Origin: Agroathelia rolfsii
Taxonomy: Eukaryota > Basidiomycota > Agaricomycetes > Amylocorticiales > Amylocorticiaceae
Reading direction: 5' to 3'
DNA: 64,000 bases
NCBI GenBank assembly: GCA_018343915.1
Contig: JABRWF010000001.1
Coordinates: forward strand, 1,240,001 to 1,304,000
The notes below the pieces were generated by a model. It searched no databases. It saw nothing but the letters and a program-made list of their open reading frames with translations, and was not told the DNA's origin. This document shows positions 11,274 to 21,593 of the stretch, one piece after another (position 1 is the stretch's first letter; each line of letters begins with the position of its first letter). The translations under genes were made by a program, and so were the position numbers.

Positions 11274-14200
11274 TTATATAAGGTTTGCATAATGTGGGAA
11301 GCGTTTGGTGTTTTGGACAAAGGCAAGTGTTTTTGAAATATTTGAATTTTTTGACAACAGGTTTGAAAGTGAGAAGGGGCCTTTTATGGCTGTGCGTAGT
11401 GAATGGCGGAGCATTGTGAACCTCTGGCATGTAAGAATGAAGTGTTCGACCGTTTCTGGTGTTTGGCATCTAGTGCACAGCGGCGAGTCGACTGCATTGA
11501 TTCTATGAAGGAAGGCGTTGAGAGCTGAGTGGCCCGAGCGGAGTTGGGTGATGATGCTTCCGGCCTGTCGTGATCGGCCTTTGTATAGCTTTAGGGTTGG
11601 TTTGGATGGTGGTGTTGGGTCAATTCGCTGTAGTTGTTTCCCTCGCTTGCTATTCTGCCATCTGAGCTTCCACTCGATAAACGATTGCTTCTTCTGCCAT
11701 GCCTTGAGCGCTGATGTGCTTGCTGGGAGGTCTCCTTCTAGGGTCTCAATGTGTCGTGTTAGCTCTGTGGAGCTTCCTTCTGCAGCTGCCTTTGCTTCTT
11801 CATCAACACGTTCATTCCCCTCGATACCTTCGTGGCCCGGGACCCACTGGATATGAAGGCGTAGGCTTCGTCGCGCTCTCAACAGAGATTCGAGCTCCTT
11901 ATGGAAGAGATCAAGTAGGTATCTCCCTGCTTTCCCCCTCCTTGTGGATAATGCGTGGATTGCTGCTTGGTTGTCTAGCATGATTGTGGCCCTCACTGTT
12001 CGCGGGCATGCTCGGATAATATCCAGGGCAAGGATGGCCCCTATCACCTCTCCTTCAAAGACTGTGTGGGTTTGGTCGTTCCCAAGGTATAGTCGGCGGA
12101 CGTATTCTTTGCCCCGTCTGTCCCTAGCGAACGCTGCTGCTCCGATTCCCCCTTTGTATCCCGATCCATCTGTGTACACTGTTAGGCTGTGTCCACTGCC
12201 GGTATTGGCATAGTCGATTGCTGTTTCGCGGTTTGGTGCAATATAGTGTGTGAATTTTGGTGCCCAACTTGCAGGCGGGGGAATAGGATTGATGGTCTCA
12301 ACCCCATATGCTTCTGGGAAGGCATGGAAGAGCTTGTGTATTGGGGAGTGGTGGAGGCGCGGGAGGTGACGTGAGCACCTTTCTACGTATTTCCTTAGAG
12401 GGTGTAAAGGGGGGAGTGCCGCAAGTCGAACGGTGTTATTAAAGGTTACCTGGTTGAGGCGTAATTGAGTTGGGAGGAGAACAGCATGGTATTCCAATAC
12501 GTCCGTGGCCGTGGTGCGGAAAGCGCCAGTAATGAGTCGCGCGGCTGTTCTTTGGACTCGTGCAATGCGTCGGGCTATGCCTACTGATCCTGACTGTCGT
12601 CGTGTGCCTGCCACTGTTTGTACTGGGGTGTACCATACCGCCACTGCATATTCCACTCGTGGTAAGACCACAGAGATGTAGAGCTGTCTCATGAAGCGGT
12701 GGGGCACCCCTACCGTGGGCCGAGCTAGACGTGCTATGGCTAATATAGCCGCTGTCCCTTTTGCGATGGCTGATTCAGTGTGTTGTTTCCATCGTAGTTT
12801 CCGGTCCATGATAACGCCTAGGTATTTTGCACTCTCCTGCGCGTTCACGCGAATACCTCCTATAACAATTGGTGTTGGAGTGTACTTGCTTTTGTTGGTT
12901 GTAAAATGGATTAATTGGAATTTTTTGATATCAAAGCGGCATGCGTGTGTTGACGACCATTGGAGTGCTGCATCTGAAAGTTGTTCAAGTCTGCGTATAT
13001 TCTCTTCGACAGATGAGCTGGACACTGCTAGTGCCGTATCGTCTATGAATCCTACCATGAATTCATTCTGTGCTTTAGGGTTACAGATCTCCAGAAGGTC
13101 CGATGAGTAAAATAGATATAGAATAGGAGAGAGTGGAGAGCCTTGGGGAATGCCATAGCTTGCTGGGCGTGGATCCGAGGTATAGTCATCAAACTTGAGG
13201 TTTGTAAGGCGGCCTTGAAGGAAACTTGCCACCCAGTTTACCAGCTGCTGTGGGGCCTGTCTCTTGCGAAGATTATGCAGTAGTCGTTCATGCGAGACTG
13301 TGGGGAAAGCCTGCGATATGTCATAGAACAGTACAGAGGTAACCTGACCCTTGCGCCATGCGTCCTTGATGCGTTGCGTGAGGAGTAGTATAGCATCAGT
13401 AGTAGTGCGGCCTGGCCGGCCACCAAAGTGATTTGGTGGGATTAGGTTATGGGTCTCTGCTAGGTGCGAAAGTCTATTCGTAACCATTGCTTCAATAACT
13501 TTAGAGAGTGTATCTTCTAGAGCTATAGGGCGGTAGGCTTTTGGGATAGAGTAGTCGTCTTTGCCCGGTTTCCGAAGTGTGATTGTTGTGAAAATACGCC
13601 ATGTCTGGGGGTGGTATCCCAGCCGGAAGCATGCGTTTGCTATGTTGGTAAGGATCGGGGCGATGGTCTCGCATGTCTGTTGGATAGCCATATTGGGAAT
13701 ACCTGAGTTCCCTGGTGCTTTGTATGGGCTCAGGTTATGTATAGCTGCTACTGCATCTTGCGGGGTGAAAAGCTCGTCTGGTAGTGCTGAGGGGTATGTA
13801 AAGTTCACCGTATCTTCTAGTGATGCCTGGGGTGGGGTAGGGAAAAAGGTGTCTAGTAAGATTGCACATTTGTCCTCGCTACTCGTAGCTAGGCCTGAAC
13901 CGGATTGAAGGGGGGGGATTTTTGTTGATGTATTATTTCCACTAGCTGCCGTAACAAACTTGTTTGCCGTCCAGATACTTCGCTCATCAATCTCAGCCAG
14001 CCAGTTGTTCCAATGGGCTCTTTTCTGTCGGCGGATTGCTGAAAAGTATTGGCGTTTGATGGCTGTTGCATATTGTCTATCCTCGTTGGATGCCTGTGGT
14101 CGGCTCGCTCTTCGTGTAGCTCTTTTATGTTCCTGGCGGAGGTTTGTTAGGTCTTCTGACCACCATCGTTTTGCATATTGGCTAGGTTTAGAGACTGGGG

Positions 14201-15104
14201 TGATTGGGGTAAGCGTGGACTGGTATATACGGGTGATTGTTTCCACTGCATGGTCAACGTCTTCGGCGCTTTGTAAGGATGTAGTTCTGTATTCGGATTT
14301 TAGCTTCTCATCGAAGCGTCGTTGAAACTCGAGCCAGTCAACCAGGCGGAAAAGAGGACGTGGGGAGAATGTTGACCTTATAAGGTTGGTATCCAGTGTT
14401 ATTGTTATTGCAGAATGGTCTGATCCATGGCCGTATTCTGTTGAGCATTTAACCCGAGCATCGCTGAGTTCTTCCGACATAAAGACAAGGTCGATTGTTG
14501 ACCATGATTGATGACTATCTGAGAAGCAGGTGCGGGTGCCTGGTGAGGTGTGGCATTCTAGGTGGAACGTTCCTAGGAGCTGGAGGAGTGGTTCGGCAAG
14601 TTCGCGGTTTCTTGCATTGTCCGTGCGGGCTGGTCGGTCAGAGCCTGACCAGAGGGGTGAGTGGCGATTGAAGTCGCCGATAAGAATATGGTTGGAGGAG
14701 GGAGGGTGTTGGGCTAGGCTGCGGCTAATGGCAGTTATGGAGTCATTATGTTGAACATCATTGTAGATGTTATATAAGTTAATGGGGGAAGAGCCAGTGC
14801 TAAGGGACAGTCCCACTACATCGTGGTGTGGGACTAAGATAGGGTTGTACGCATCAGCTTGTATATTGGCATTGACTAGGGTTACTGCTCGGGTGGGGAG
14901 ATTAGATGATGTAGTTGGCGAGGGGGCAACTGCCACCCAGTGTTTGCTCCAGTATGCGTATGTGTTGAAGTTGGCTGGCGGTTCCTGGATGCAAATGATA
15001 TCCCACTCATCCGGGCTAGTATCGTTCATGAGGCTGTATATGACGTCGCTGCTTTTATGGCAGTTTAGTGATTTGATGCGCAACCCTGTACCTTGAGGTT
15101 CCAT
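11274..15104 (-). CDS. LINE ORF2: endonuclease, reverse transcriptase, RNase H
   Basis: 1276 aa, single open frame. Residues about 8-235 are an exonuclease-endonuclease-phosphatase domain (CIQEPP at 38-43, GDFNRHSPLW at 143-152, GSDHSAI at 227-233), which nicks the target DNA. Residues about 503-770 are the reverse transcriptase: YRPIALEDTLSKVIEA, HFGGRPGRTTTDA, catalytic FYDISQAF (Asp595), GIPQGSPLSP, and the FIDD box at 686-689 in place of the usual YxDD. Residues about 974-1112 are RNase H with the acidic set D (VYTDGSG), E (FEGEV), D (MLDNQAAIHAL), D (NERVDEEA) and QWVPGHEGIEGN. A C-terminal CX2CX7HX4C knuckle (CTRCQTPETVEHFILTC) lies at 1210-1226. Its ATG follows the ORF1 stop with no spacer and in the same frame. 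Confidence 0.96.
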   Translation of the reverse strand: MEPQGTGLRIKSLNCHKSSDVIYSLMNDTSPDEWDIICIQEPPANFNTYAYWSKHWVAVAPSPTTSSNLPTRAVTLVNANIQADAYNPILVPHHDVVGLSLSTGSSPINLYNIYNDVQHNDSITAISRSLAQHPPSSNHILIGDFNRHSPLWSGSDRPARTDNARNRELAEPLLQLLGTFHLECHTSPGTRTCFSDSHQSWSTIDLVFMSEELSDARVKCSTEYGHGSDHSAITITLDTNLIRSTFSPRPLFRLVDWLEFQRRFDEKLKSEYRTTSLQSAEDVDHAVETITRIYQSTLTPITPVSKPSQYAKRWWSEDLTNLRQEHKRATRRASRPQASNEDRQYATAIKRQYFSAIRRQKRAHWNNWLAEIDERSIWTANKFVTAASGNNTSTKIPPLQSGSGLATSSEDKCAILLDTFFPTPPQASLEDTVNFTYPSALPDELFTPQDAVAAIHNLSPYKAPGNSGIPNMAIQQTCETIAPILTNIANACFRLGYHPQTWRIFTTITLRKPGKDDYSIPKAYRPIALEDTLSKVIEAMVTNRLSHLAETHNLIPPNHFGGRPGRTTTDAILLLTQRIKDAWRKGQVTSVLFYDISQAFPTVSHERLLHNLRKRQAPQQLVNWVASFLQGRLTNLKFDDYTSDPRPASYGIPQGSPLSPILYLFYSSDLLEICNPKAQNEFMVGFIDDTALAVSSSSVEENIRRLEQLSDAALQWSSTHACRFDIKKFQLIHFTTNKSKYTPTPIVIGGIRVNAQESAKYLGVIMDRKLRWKQHTESAIAKGTAAILAIARLARPTVGVPHRFMRQLYISVVLPRVEYAVAVWYTPVQTVAGTRRQSGSVGIARRIARVQRTAARLITGAFRTTATDVLEYHAVLLPTQLRLNQVTFNNTVRLAALPPLHPLRKYVERCSRHLPRLHHSPIHKLFHAFPEAYGVETINPIPPPASWAPKFTHYIAPNRETAIDYANTGSGHSLTVYTDGSGYKGGIGAAAFARDRRGKEYVRRLYLGNDQTHTVFEGEVIGAILALDIIRACPRTVRATIMLDNQAAIHALSTRRGKAGRYLLDLFHKELESLLRARRSLRLHIQWVPGHEGIEGNERVDEEAKAAAEGSSTELTRHIETLEGDLPASTSALKAWQKKQSFIEWKLRWQNSKRGKQLQRIDPTPPSKPTLKLYKGRSRQAGSIITQLRSGHSALNAFLHRINAVDSPLCTRCQTPETVEHFILTCQRFTMLRHSLRTAIKGPFSLSNLLSKNSNISKTLAFVQNTKRFPHYANLI

Positions 15105-16460
15105 TTAATGTCTCCCCTCGGCTCGTTCGGCCAAGAGGAGGAAATTTGGGTCAAAGTACGGGTAGTCCCCGCCGTGTCGCGCTCGCATCTTAGCGGTTTC
15201 CGCAGCCTTAACTGGGCAGATCTTGTCGAAGGCGCGATGGGCTCCGCCGCAGTTACTGCATTTGGCCTTGATGTGTTTACATTGTCGTGGGTCAGTGCAT
15301 TTGGTGCTATGTGTGCATCCGCATGCTTTGGTGTTGTGGTTGCCTGCGCACCGAGCACAGACAACGCTAAGGGGTAGTTCTTTCATCGCAGGGCACTCGT
15401 AGGTCATGTGGTTGAATTTCTGACAGTGGTAGCACTGAACTGGGGAAGGGATGAACTTCTCTGTTGTACACATCTTGCCTAGGACTGACGTCCCGTTTAG
15501 GATGAGCTGGTCAGCTTGTTGGCGTTCGTAGAGGCGGATGAGCAGCGATGCTGTTGGTTTTGCGTTGGGCTCCCCTGTTAGCCATCGCATGTCTGCGATG
15601 ACGTTGGTGTTGGTAAGTGTGTTCTTGTTTCCACTGAGTATAGCGTCCTTGGCCGCAAGGCCGCTCGGGTCAAACTTGGTTGAGACACCATGGACCACGA
15701 CTGAGTACGTGCGCGTGCTCACCGTGACCCCTGCCGCCAGACGGGCTACCCACTCATCTTGCCTCACTCTTAGCTCCCTGGCATCCTTTGCATCCATTGT
15801 TTGTATTACTAGTTTCCCATATTGAGTGTGACGTACCCCTTGTAGACTGAAGTCTACAGGGAATCTGGCCTTGTCCACTTCATGTAGGGCTTTCTGCACA
15901 GCAAGGCGTATATCCTCGTGTGAGCCAGTCCTAAGGACATTGTTGGCATCTACCTTGTCTATTGACAGGAAGACCTCACGCTCACGGGGCTTGGTTTTTA
16001 CTGTTCCTGCTGCCACTTGAGCATAGCTTGGTGCAGTTGTCTTTGATGCTTGGATTGGGCCAGGTGCTTTGCGTAGCGCTTCTCGAAGCCTGGATTCCTG
16101 CTCCTGGAATTTTTCCTGGAGAAGGCCCTTCATGGATTGGTACGTGAGTTCTGGCATGGTGGACCCGGCTGGCTGGATGGCACTTGTTGCATCTTGCGAG
16201 AGGTGACGCTTGACAAACATTGCAAGTTGCTTGTATGTAGCTTTCTTAGGGGCGTTGATGCTCTTGTCATCCATGCCTTTGATTATGATATCCAAGGCAG
16301 CCATAGGATTGCTTAAGCCTGCATTGAGTAGGTCATCATCAACGGCTGTGGTTGCTTGGTCTGTGTTTGTGTCGGGCGTGGTGTTTTGTTGGGCGTTTTT
16401 TGTGGGGGTTGCCGAATTTTTGCTCCTGGCACTTGTCGTGCCCTGAGACGCAGCCGTCAT
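15105..16460 (-). CDS. LINE ORF1: gag-like nucleic-acid-binding protein with zinc knuckles
   Basis: 451 aa. The start is the ATG at 16460 (MTAASQGTTSARSKN). The N-terminal third is Ala/Thr/Gln-rich and probably disordered. The middle (about residues 160-330) is probably an RRM-like ORF1 fold (VFLSIDKVDANNVL ... TRTYSVVVHGVSTKFDP); that assignment is tentative. The C-terminus has CCHC knuckles: CYHCQKFNHMTYEC (343-356, CX2CX4HX4C), CARCAGNHNTKAC (368-380) and CSNCGGAHRAFDKIC (about 401-415), plus a further Cys-rich segment between them. Such proteins bind LINE RNA to form the retrotransposition particle. The ORF ends TAA and ORF2 begins ATG at the next base (TAAATG). Confidence 0.93.
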   Translation of the reverse strand: MTAASQGTTSARSKNSATPTKNAQQNTTPDTNTDQATTAVDDDLLNAGLSNPMAALDIIIKGMDDKSINAPKKATYKQLAMFVKRHLSQDATSAIQPAGSTMPELTYQSMKGLLQEKFQEQESRLREALRKAPGPIQASKTTAPSYAQVAAGTVKTKPREREVFLSIDKVDANNVLRTGSHEDIRLAVQKALHEVDKARFPVDFSLQGVRHTQYGKLVIQTMDAKDARELRVRQDEWVARLAAGVTVSTRTYSVVVHGVSTKFDPSGLAAKDAILSGNKNTLTNTNVIADMRWLTGEPNAKPTASLLIRLYERQQADQLILNGTSVLGKMCTTEKFIPSPVQCYHCQKFNHMTYECPAMKELPLSVVCARCAGNHNTKACGCTHSTKCTDPRQCKHIKAKCSNCGGAHRAFDKICPVKAAETAKMRARHGGDYPYFDPNFLLLAERAEGRH

Positions 16461-16567
16461 TGACTGAATTGGTGATAAATTTCTTTGATAGAGTATGTGA
16501 TGTGTACAGTAAAGTGTAGTGCTACCTCACTCGACGTGGTGATGGTCGGGAGGCAAGAGGTTTTTTT

Positions 16568-16580
16568 AATTACACCGTAT
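16568..16580 (+). repeat. Target-site duplication, right copy
   Basis: AATTACACCGTAT, identical to 10972-10984. It lies directly 5' of the LINE on the element's own strand, next to a run of seven A residues (sense strand) at the element's 5' end. Confidence 0.93.
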
Positions 16581-17034
16581 GCCACCGAAACATGTGGCCA
16601 CCCGGAAGCAAATCCATGACTTATCACATTCATCCATGCACATTCAGGCGTATTCTTGCGTATTTCACATTCAAGTCTTTTATGTAATTGCTTATTGTCA
16701 TAAAAATATCTAGAACAGAACTATATTTTGCTTCTTAAAAAGTTGCTTGGACGAGTGTAACATGCAAAGCTAACTCTGTCCAATGTTAGGCTTTGGATTG
16801 CCAGCTTTAATAACCTTGATGAGCTGGGAATCCGAAACTTGTCGTGACCCAGCATTCCTGAGTTGAATTTCCTTGATATAAGAGATTATAACATCATTCA
16901 CTCGACTAGAAGTTTGTATCAGAATGTGTTCAACGTCAAACTACGGAATCTTCATTGTAACGTCTGATACTTGCTACATACCCAAACCAAAAATATAAAC
17001 ATATACGACTTTCATTGCTCCAGTTTATCGTCTC
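16581..17034. other. Intergenic, LINE to P450-1
   Basis: AT-rich stretch without reading frames or recognisable RNA genes. It should hold the original upstream region of the RS-protein gene, now displaced by the LINE, and the 3' UTR of the first P450. Confidence 0.5.
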
Positions 17035-18988
17035 TCCGCTATGACATGTAATTCTCTTCCCCTGTGTATAGGGACAAAGAAGTCATCGAATTCCTTGAAA
17101 TCTTCGTAACTGAATCAAATAGTTCAGATCAATAGAATCAGAAAAAGATGAAAAGAGACGTACGTCGTGTTATATAAGGAAAATCTTACATGCTTGAAAA
17201 CAGTACCGAAAATCCTATAGAGTTCACACCAAGCCAGGCTTTAGATGTACCATAACAAATCAGAAAAGGGGTATTCAAAGTAAGATATTCCGCTTACTTG
17301 ATTCCTAGGCAACTTCGGGGACCCCGAGAGAAAGATACAAGAGATGAGTCAAGTTTTTTGGATTCCGGGCTGAGCCATCGACTAGGATCGAACTGATTCG
17401 GGTTGTAAAATAATATAGGATCCAAATGCACGTATGTTGCGCTCATGGAAACGATCGTCTTCGTCCGAAGAATCTTAGAAACTGTGATCAAGGTATATAA
17501 TTTTGACAAGAACTTACACCTGCTGGGATAGAGACACCGCTGATAGTTGTATCGTGCGGTCCCACGACTCGAGGAAGCCCTACGACAGCCCCATGTGACA
17601 ATCTCAAGGATTCCTTGATTACACCCGTCTGTAAATTCAGAATCAATTAGTATTGACTCTATCAATTTGTTTTGATATTGTTACCAGATATGGCAACTTT
17701 TCTAGAGCAGAGGTTGGCATATCTGAGTCCTTATCAGGCCAAGCCTCGTCGAGCTCACTCAGAAGCTGATTATAAATTTCTGGATTGTTCAGCACGTGAA
17801 AGAATCCCACGGTACATGCATTCCCAACGGTATCACTTCCTGCTCCAAGCAGTGTATGTGTCTCGTGCAATAACTCCTCACGAGTAAGTGTTCGATGCTT
17901 CCCATCTGCAGCTTCGTGCCCAATAAGATGGTGGTATACTGTTTCTCTTTTAGAATTGTAGAGAACATCAGGATTTGCAAGGATTTCCTCCAGTTTTGAC
18001 GATATTTGATATCTGAAATCGAAGATATTACGGATGCTTTGAGGAAGTAGAACGACGATATAGCTTGGTGCATCCATGAGATATGGAAGGATAGCTGGAA
18101 TATACTTGAACAGCCAGCTGATCCGGAATGTTCGACGCATGCTAACCAAGAACGGATACTGGAAGCCCGGGGTCGTCAGGGCTGAGGGTGAGTAATTGAG
18201 ACAGTATGATGCAATTATTTCAAGGGTTGTGCATCGAAACGCCATGTTGAGATTAACGGGCGTATTATCGACACCTTGATCAAGAAGGCATCTAACAAGT
18301 AGGAGAACCTGAATGTGCGGCCTGAGATTATGCATTTGTCTCTCATGTCTATCATTACTCCACCTTTTCTTGAATAACATGTTCAAGCCGACTGATCGCA
18401 CGACGACTGAAGAAAGGAAGGAGGATTTCTCTCCTTTCTTTCGATTCTGCCGCGTTTACGAATCCAATTGAAGATTTTGATACCCCGAAGCAGTTGTACA
18501 GCTTTGGCTCTTTTGTGAACTGGCTTCCAGGGGCGTAAATGTCATTATATGTTCGAGGGTCCCGGAAACTCAGCTGTTGAATGAATTGAGGTTAATGACT
18601 CCTTCCAGCATAATTAATCAAATCAATTGGCCTTTTTCTGACCTCATTTGGACCAATCCGGATGATATCGCCTAAGATGGCCAACATTGCGATGAACAAT
18701 GTATTCGCATTAATGCTGACTCCATGTGAGAGCTGAAATACAGTTACCATAGGTATCATGCAGTGCCGTCTTTTGCCGAAGAAAAGCTCCACACTGGATG
18801 ACATCGTAGTAGAAACCATACCATCTGGTTATTGCGGCAAGTCGAGGGCCAGGAAACGAACTTAAAGGGTGTCGATATATGCGCCGATAGGCTAAAATGC
18901 ATAGTACCAGGACTGCGCCCAGAGTGCATGCTTGTATTTGCGAAAGACGGAGATCGAGACTGCCCAGTACACTAGTATCCTGCTGCAT
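17035..18988 (-). CDS. Cytochrome P450 monooxygenase 1 (trichodiene-oxygenase-like)
   Basis: Membrane-anchored heme-thiolate monooxygenase. The start at 18988 (MQQDTSVLGSL) precedes an N-terminal membrane anchor (ACTLGAVLVLCILAY) and the proline hinge HPLSSFPGPRLAAITRWYGF. The second exon is tiny (DIIRIGPNE), followed by LSFRDPRTYNDIY. The I-helix reads LLGAGSDTVGNACTVGF, with the oxygen-activation AGSDT. The K-helix ExxR is KESLRLSHGAVVG; the heme loop is FSRGPRSCLGIK with the Cys ligand. The last exons give LAWCELYRIFGTVFKHVRF and, after another intron, DDFFVPIHRGRELHVIAERR and stop at 17035. All introns found are GT-AG and phases agree. About 510-520 aa. The overall style (FPGPxLAAxTxWYxFYYDV, RIGPNE) resembles CYP58/trichodiene-oxygenase-like fungal P450s; the substrate is unknown. 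It is the most divergent of the three tandem copies. Confidence 0.9.
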
Positions 18989-19408
18989 AATGGGATGGAC
19001 GAGTGCGGTTGTAAGCCACACCCCAGACTATTGTGTCCGAACTCATATAAATCCTTCGCGTAAGTATGAGAACATCGCTATATTTAATGGTCAGGTGATA
19101 ACAGGTGGCTACTATCATTTGGATCATAAAGCTCCTACTAGTAGGAGATACAGTAGCAATCACGATTCACCTTGAGTATTGTTAGTAAATTTAGAGGCCT
19201 CATCGAGGACTCATTTATACTATTATGGCCCCGATTCAACTCCAGACGACTATCATAATTTGAATTGCGAAGTCCACTAGTAATAATATCAAGTTATTTC
19301 TCCACATCCTTAATTAGCACACCAATTATTAGCTAGGTTTTAGTATTAATACTAGTGCCCTCTGAAGTAGTCTGCCTACATTCTTCTGCGGAGGATATTT
19401 CATACCCA
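18989..19408. promoter_or_regulatory. Promoter region of P450-1 with 16-bp palindrome
   Basis: Spacer between P450-1 and P450-2. It contains a perfect 16-bp palindrome CTCCTACTAGTAGGAG at 19132-19147, 144 bp upstream of the P450-1 start, and several further ACTAGT hexamers between 19270 and 19370. A palindrome of this length is a plausible dimeric transcription-factor site, but no factor is identified. Confidence 0.4.
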
Positions 19409-21593
19409 TTATCTTTCTACTACCGTGACTTGCAATTCCTGTTTACGGGGGACAGGAAGAAAAAAGTCATAACAATCATCGGGATTATCTTCTCTGAGTA
19501 GTCACAGGATAAAAACTTTAGCTACCTTCGAAATTCCTCAAAAGCATATATACATACGCTGTGTTGCAAAGTGACAAGTGGACACGCCGGAAGACGCTGC
19601 CAAAAATCTTATATAACTCGCACCACGCAAGGCTTTAAAGGGATACGAAATAAGACGCCGGTTGAGATGAATTTACTAGTAGATCGATAGGTAACTATTA
19701 CTTACTTGATGCCAAGACAGCTTCTAGGACCTCGAGAGAAAGATACGAGTGAGGAATCTAGTTTCTTTGATTCGGGTCCAAGCCATCGGTCGGGATTGAA
19801 TTGGTGTGGATCAGGAAATATGGCAGGGTTGAGATGAACGTATTTCACGCTTGTAGAAACGACAGTCTTTGTTATGCAAAGTTAACAAACACAGTTTCTC
19901 AGCAAGGGATTAAGTCTGGGAACGTACACCAGCTGGTACTACTACGCCAGCGATCTCCGTATCATTCAGACCGACTATGCGATTCTGGCCAGAAACTACT
20001 CCGAACGACAGTCGTAAAGACTCCTTGATCACAGCTGTCTGCCAATGAAAGCGTAAGTTTTTTATGCAGAATTTAGTTCTGAACAATCTATTTTTTTTTA
20101 CCAGGTAAGGAAGCTTTTCCAAGGCTGACACTGGCATATCGCAAGATTCGTCGAGCCATACATGATCGATCTCGTCTAGAAGTCGATCATATATAGCTCT
20201 ATCATTTATGACATGGAAAAAACCGACATTGCACGCATGTCCGATAGTATCGCTCCCTGCCGTAATCAGGGTATGAGCTTCCTGAACCAGCTCTTCATGA
20301 GAGAGTCTTTGCTGCTTCCGTTCTAGACCACCAAGCCCTATTAAATGATGAAATACGGTCTCTCTCTGATTCGGGCTATTTAGAAGGTCGGGGTTTGCCA
20401 AGATATTTTCAATTTGTGAGGCTAGTTGATGCCGAAAATTATATCCGCTGTATATACTCTCCGGGAATAGCTTGACGAGATATCTGGGGGGGTCCATCAT
20501 TAGAGATTGAATGGCTGGGATGTACTTGAAGACCCAGGTCACGTGGAATGTTTTGAGTATATTGGCCAAGAATGGATAACGAAATCCAGGGGTCGTGAGT
20601 GCAGCAGGCGAGTAGTTGAAACAATAAGACATAATAATTTCGAGAGTTAAGCAGCGGATAGCCATAAAGAGATCAACGGGTGTATTGTTGACGCCATTAG
20701 AAAGAAGATATTTGACTAGCTTGTTAATCTGATTAAATGAAATGAGATTAGTTTACATATAGTATTGCTTATTGTTCGGGAGGGACGTACCTTTTCTTGA
20801 ATTGCGTGCTCAAGCTGACCTATCGCATTACGGCTGAAAAAAGGAAGAAGAACTTCCCTTCTTCGTTTAGAAGCTGTTACATCGCAAAGACCAACTGAAG
20901 ATGTTTGTATTCCAAAACAATTATAAGATTGAGGGTCTTTGGTGAAGCGACTTCCAGAGGCAAAGATATCGAAATAAGCTTGAGGATTACGGAAACTCAG
21001 CTATCATGAAGAGCGTTGCAAGTTTAACCATAAAGCCAATGGAAATGAATAACATGTATGGCCAACTTGAATTTGGTTGCTTACTTCATTTGGTCCGACT
21101 CGAATAACCTCACCTAATTTAGGACATCAGTATCAGTCAAAATCGTGTAGCTACCCTACTATTACATCAGAAAATGCAGGAAAAACATATTGAAGCTGTA
21201 TCTCGAGTTGGATTTACGTAGCCATAGGCGGCCAATATAGTGCTATATGTATATTAGCTAATAGCATTTTCAAGTAGCACTATATACCGACTACGTAAGC
21301 CAGGCAGGAATGTCAGGTTCAATATAGATTTCAAGCATTTTCTGATAGTGTTCCAAGGCCAAGGCCTTACCGTAAATCTTATGCAAGTGCGATCTGTGTT
21401 GAAGGAAAGCACCCTGTCGGATGACATCGTAATAGAATCCATACCACTTGGTCAACGCGGCTAACTTAGGGCCAGGAAAGGAGCTGAGGGGATGATGGTA
21501 TAGGCGCCGATATCCAAGGACCAATACATAAAAGAAAATGGCCGAAAATAAAGTGCATGCGAGTGAAGAATCAAGGTACGGGTTGGCAGCCAT
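19409..21593 (-). CDS. Cytochrome P450 monooxygenase 2 (tandem paralogue)
   Basis: Same architecture as its neighbours. Start ATG at 21593 (MAANPYLDSSLACTLFSAIF, membrane anchor), hinge HPLSSFPGPKLAALTKWYGF, small exon EVIRVGPNE, then LSFRNPQAYFDIF. I-helix LITAGSDTIGHACNVGFFHV; ExxR KESLRLSFGVVSGQN; heme loop SFSRGPRSCLGIK; C-terminus LAWCELYKIFGSVFRRVHL and YDFFLPVPRKQELQVTVVER, stop at 19409. Intron 1 (21370-21114) is 257 nt, against 54 nt in P450-3 and 76 nt in P450-1, and contains a palindromic insertion. Sequence is closer to P450-3 than to P450-1, also in non-coding parts, which indicates a more recent duplication. I saw no stops or frameshifts in the exons read. Confidence 0.9.
21215..21297. 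repeat. MITE-like palindromic insertion in P450-2 intron 1
   Basis: 83-bp segment bounded by TACGTA at both ends. The arms are imperfect inverted repeats: TACGTAG plus ATATAGTGCT on one strand match the reverse complement of the other arm, with an 8-nt length difference. A perfect 12-bp palindrome TATTAGCTAATA lies in the middle. It is absent from the equivalent introns of the other two P450s. Confidence 0.55.

Larger units (their letters stand above)
10985..16567 (-). mobile_element. Full-length non-LTR retrotransposon (LINE, EN-RT-RNase H type)
   Basis: A 5583-bp element on the minus strand, defined by perfect 13-bp target-site duplications. On its sense strand it has a 107-nt 5' UTR (16567-16461), ORF1 (gag-like), ORF2 directly after it, and a roughly 290-nt 3' UTR. 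Both ORFs are uninterrupted (451 and 1276 aa) and all catalytic motifs are present, so the copy is young and may be autonomous. The domain order EEP endonuclease, RT, RNase H, C-terminal zinc knuckle fits Tad1-like or I-like fungal LINEs; the exact clade needs a tree. There is no long poly(A): the 3' end is AT-rich (ATAAATAAATGGATTTAATA). The element lies in the same orientation as the RS-protein gene downstream. Confidence 0.93.

Noticed and set aside
11305..16446. Plus-strand open frames across the LINE
   Set aside because: Antisense shadows of ORF1 and ORF2 with no domain content.
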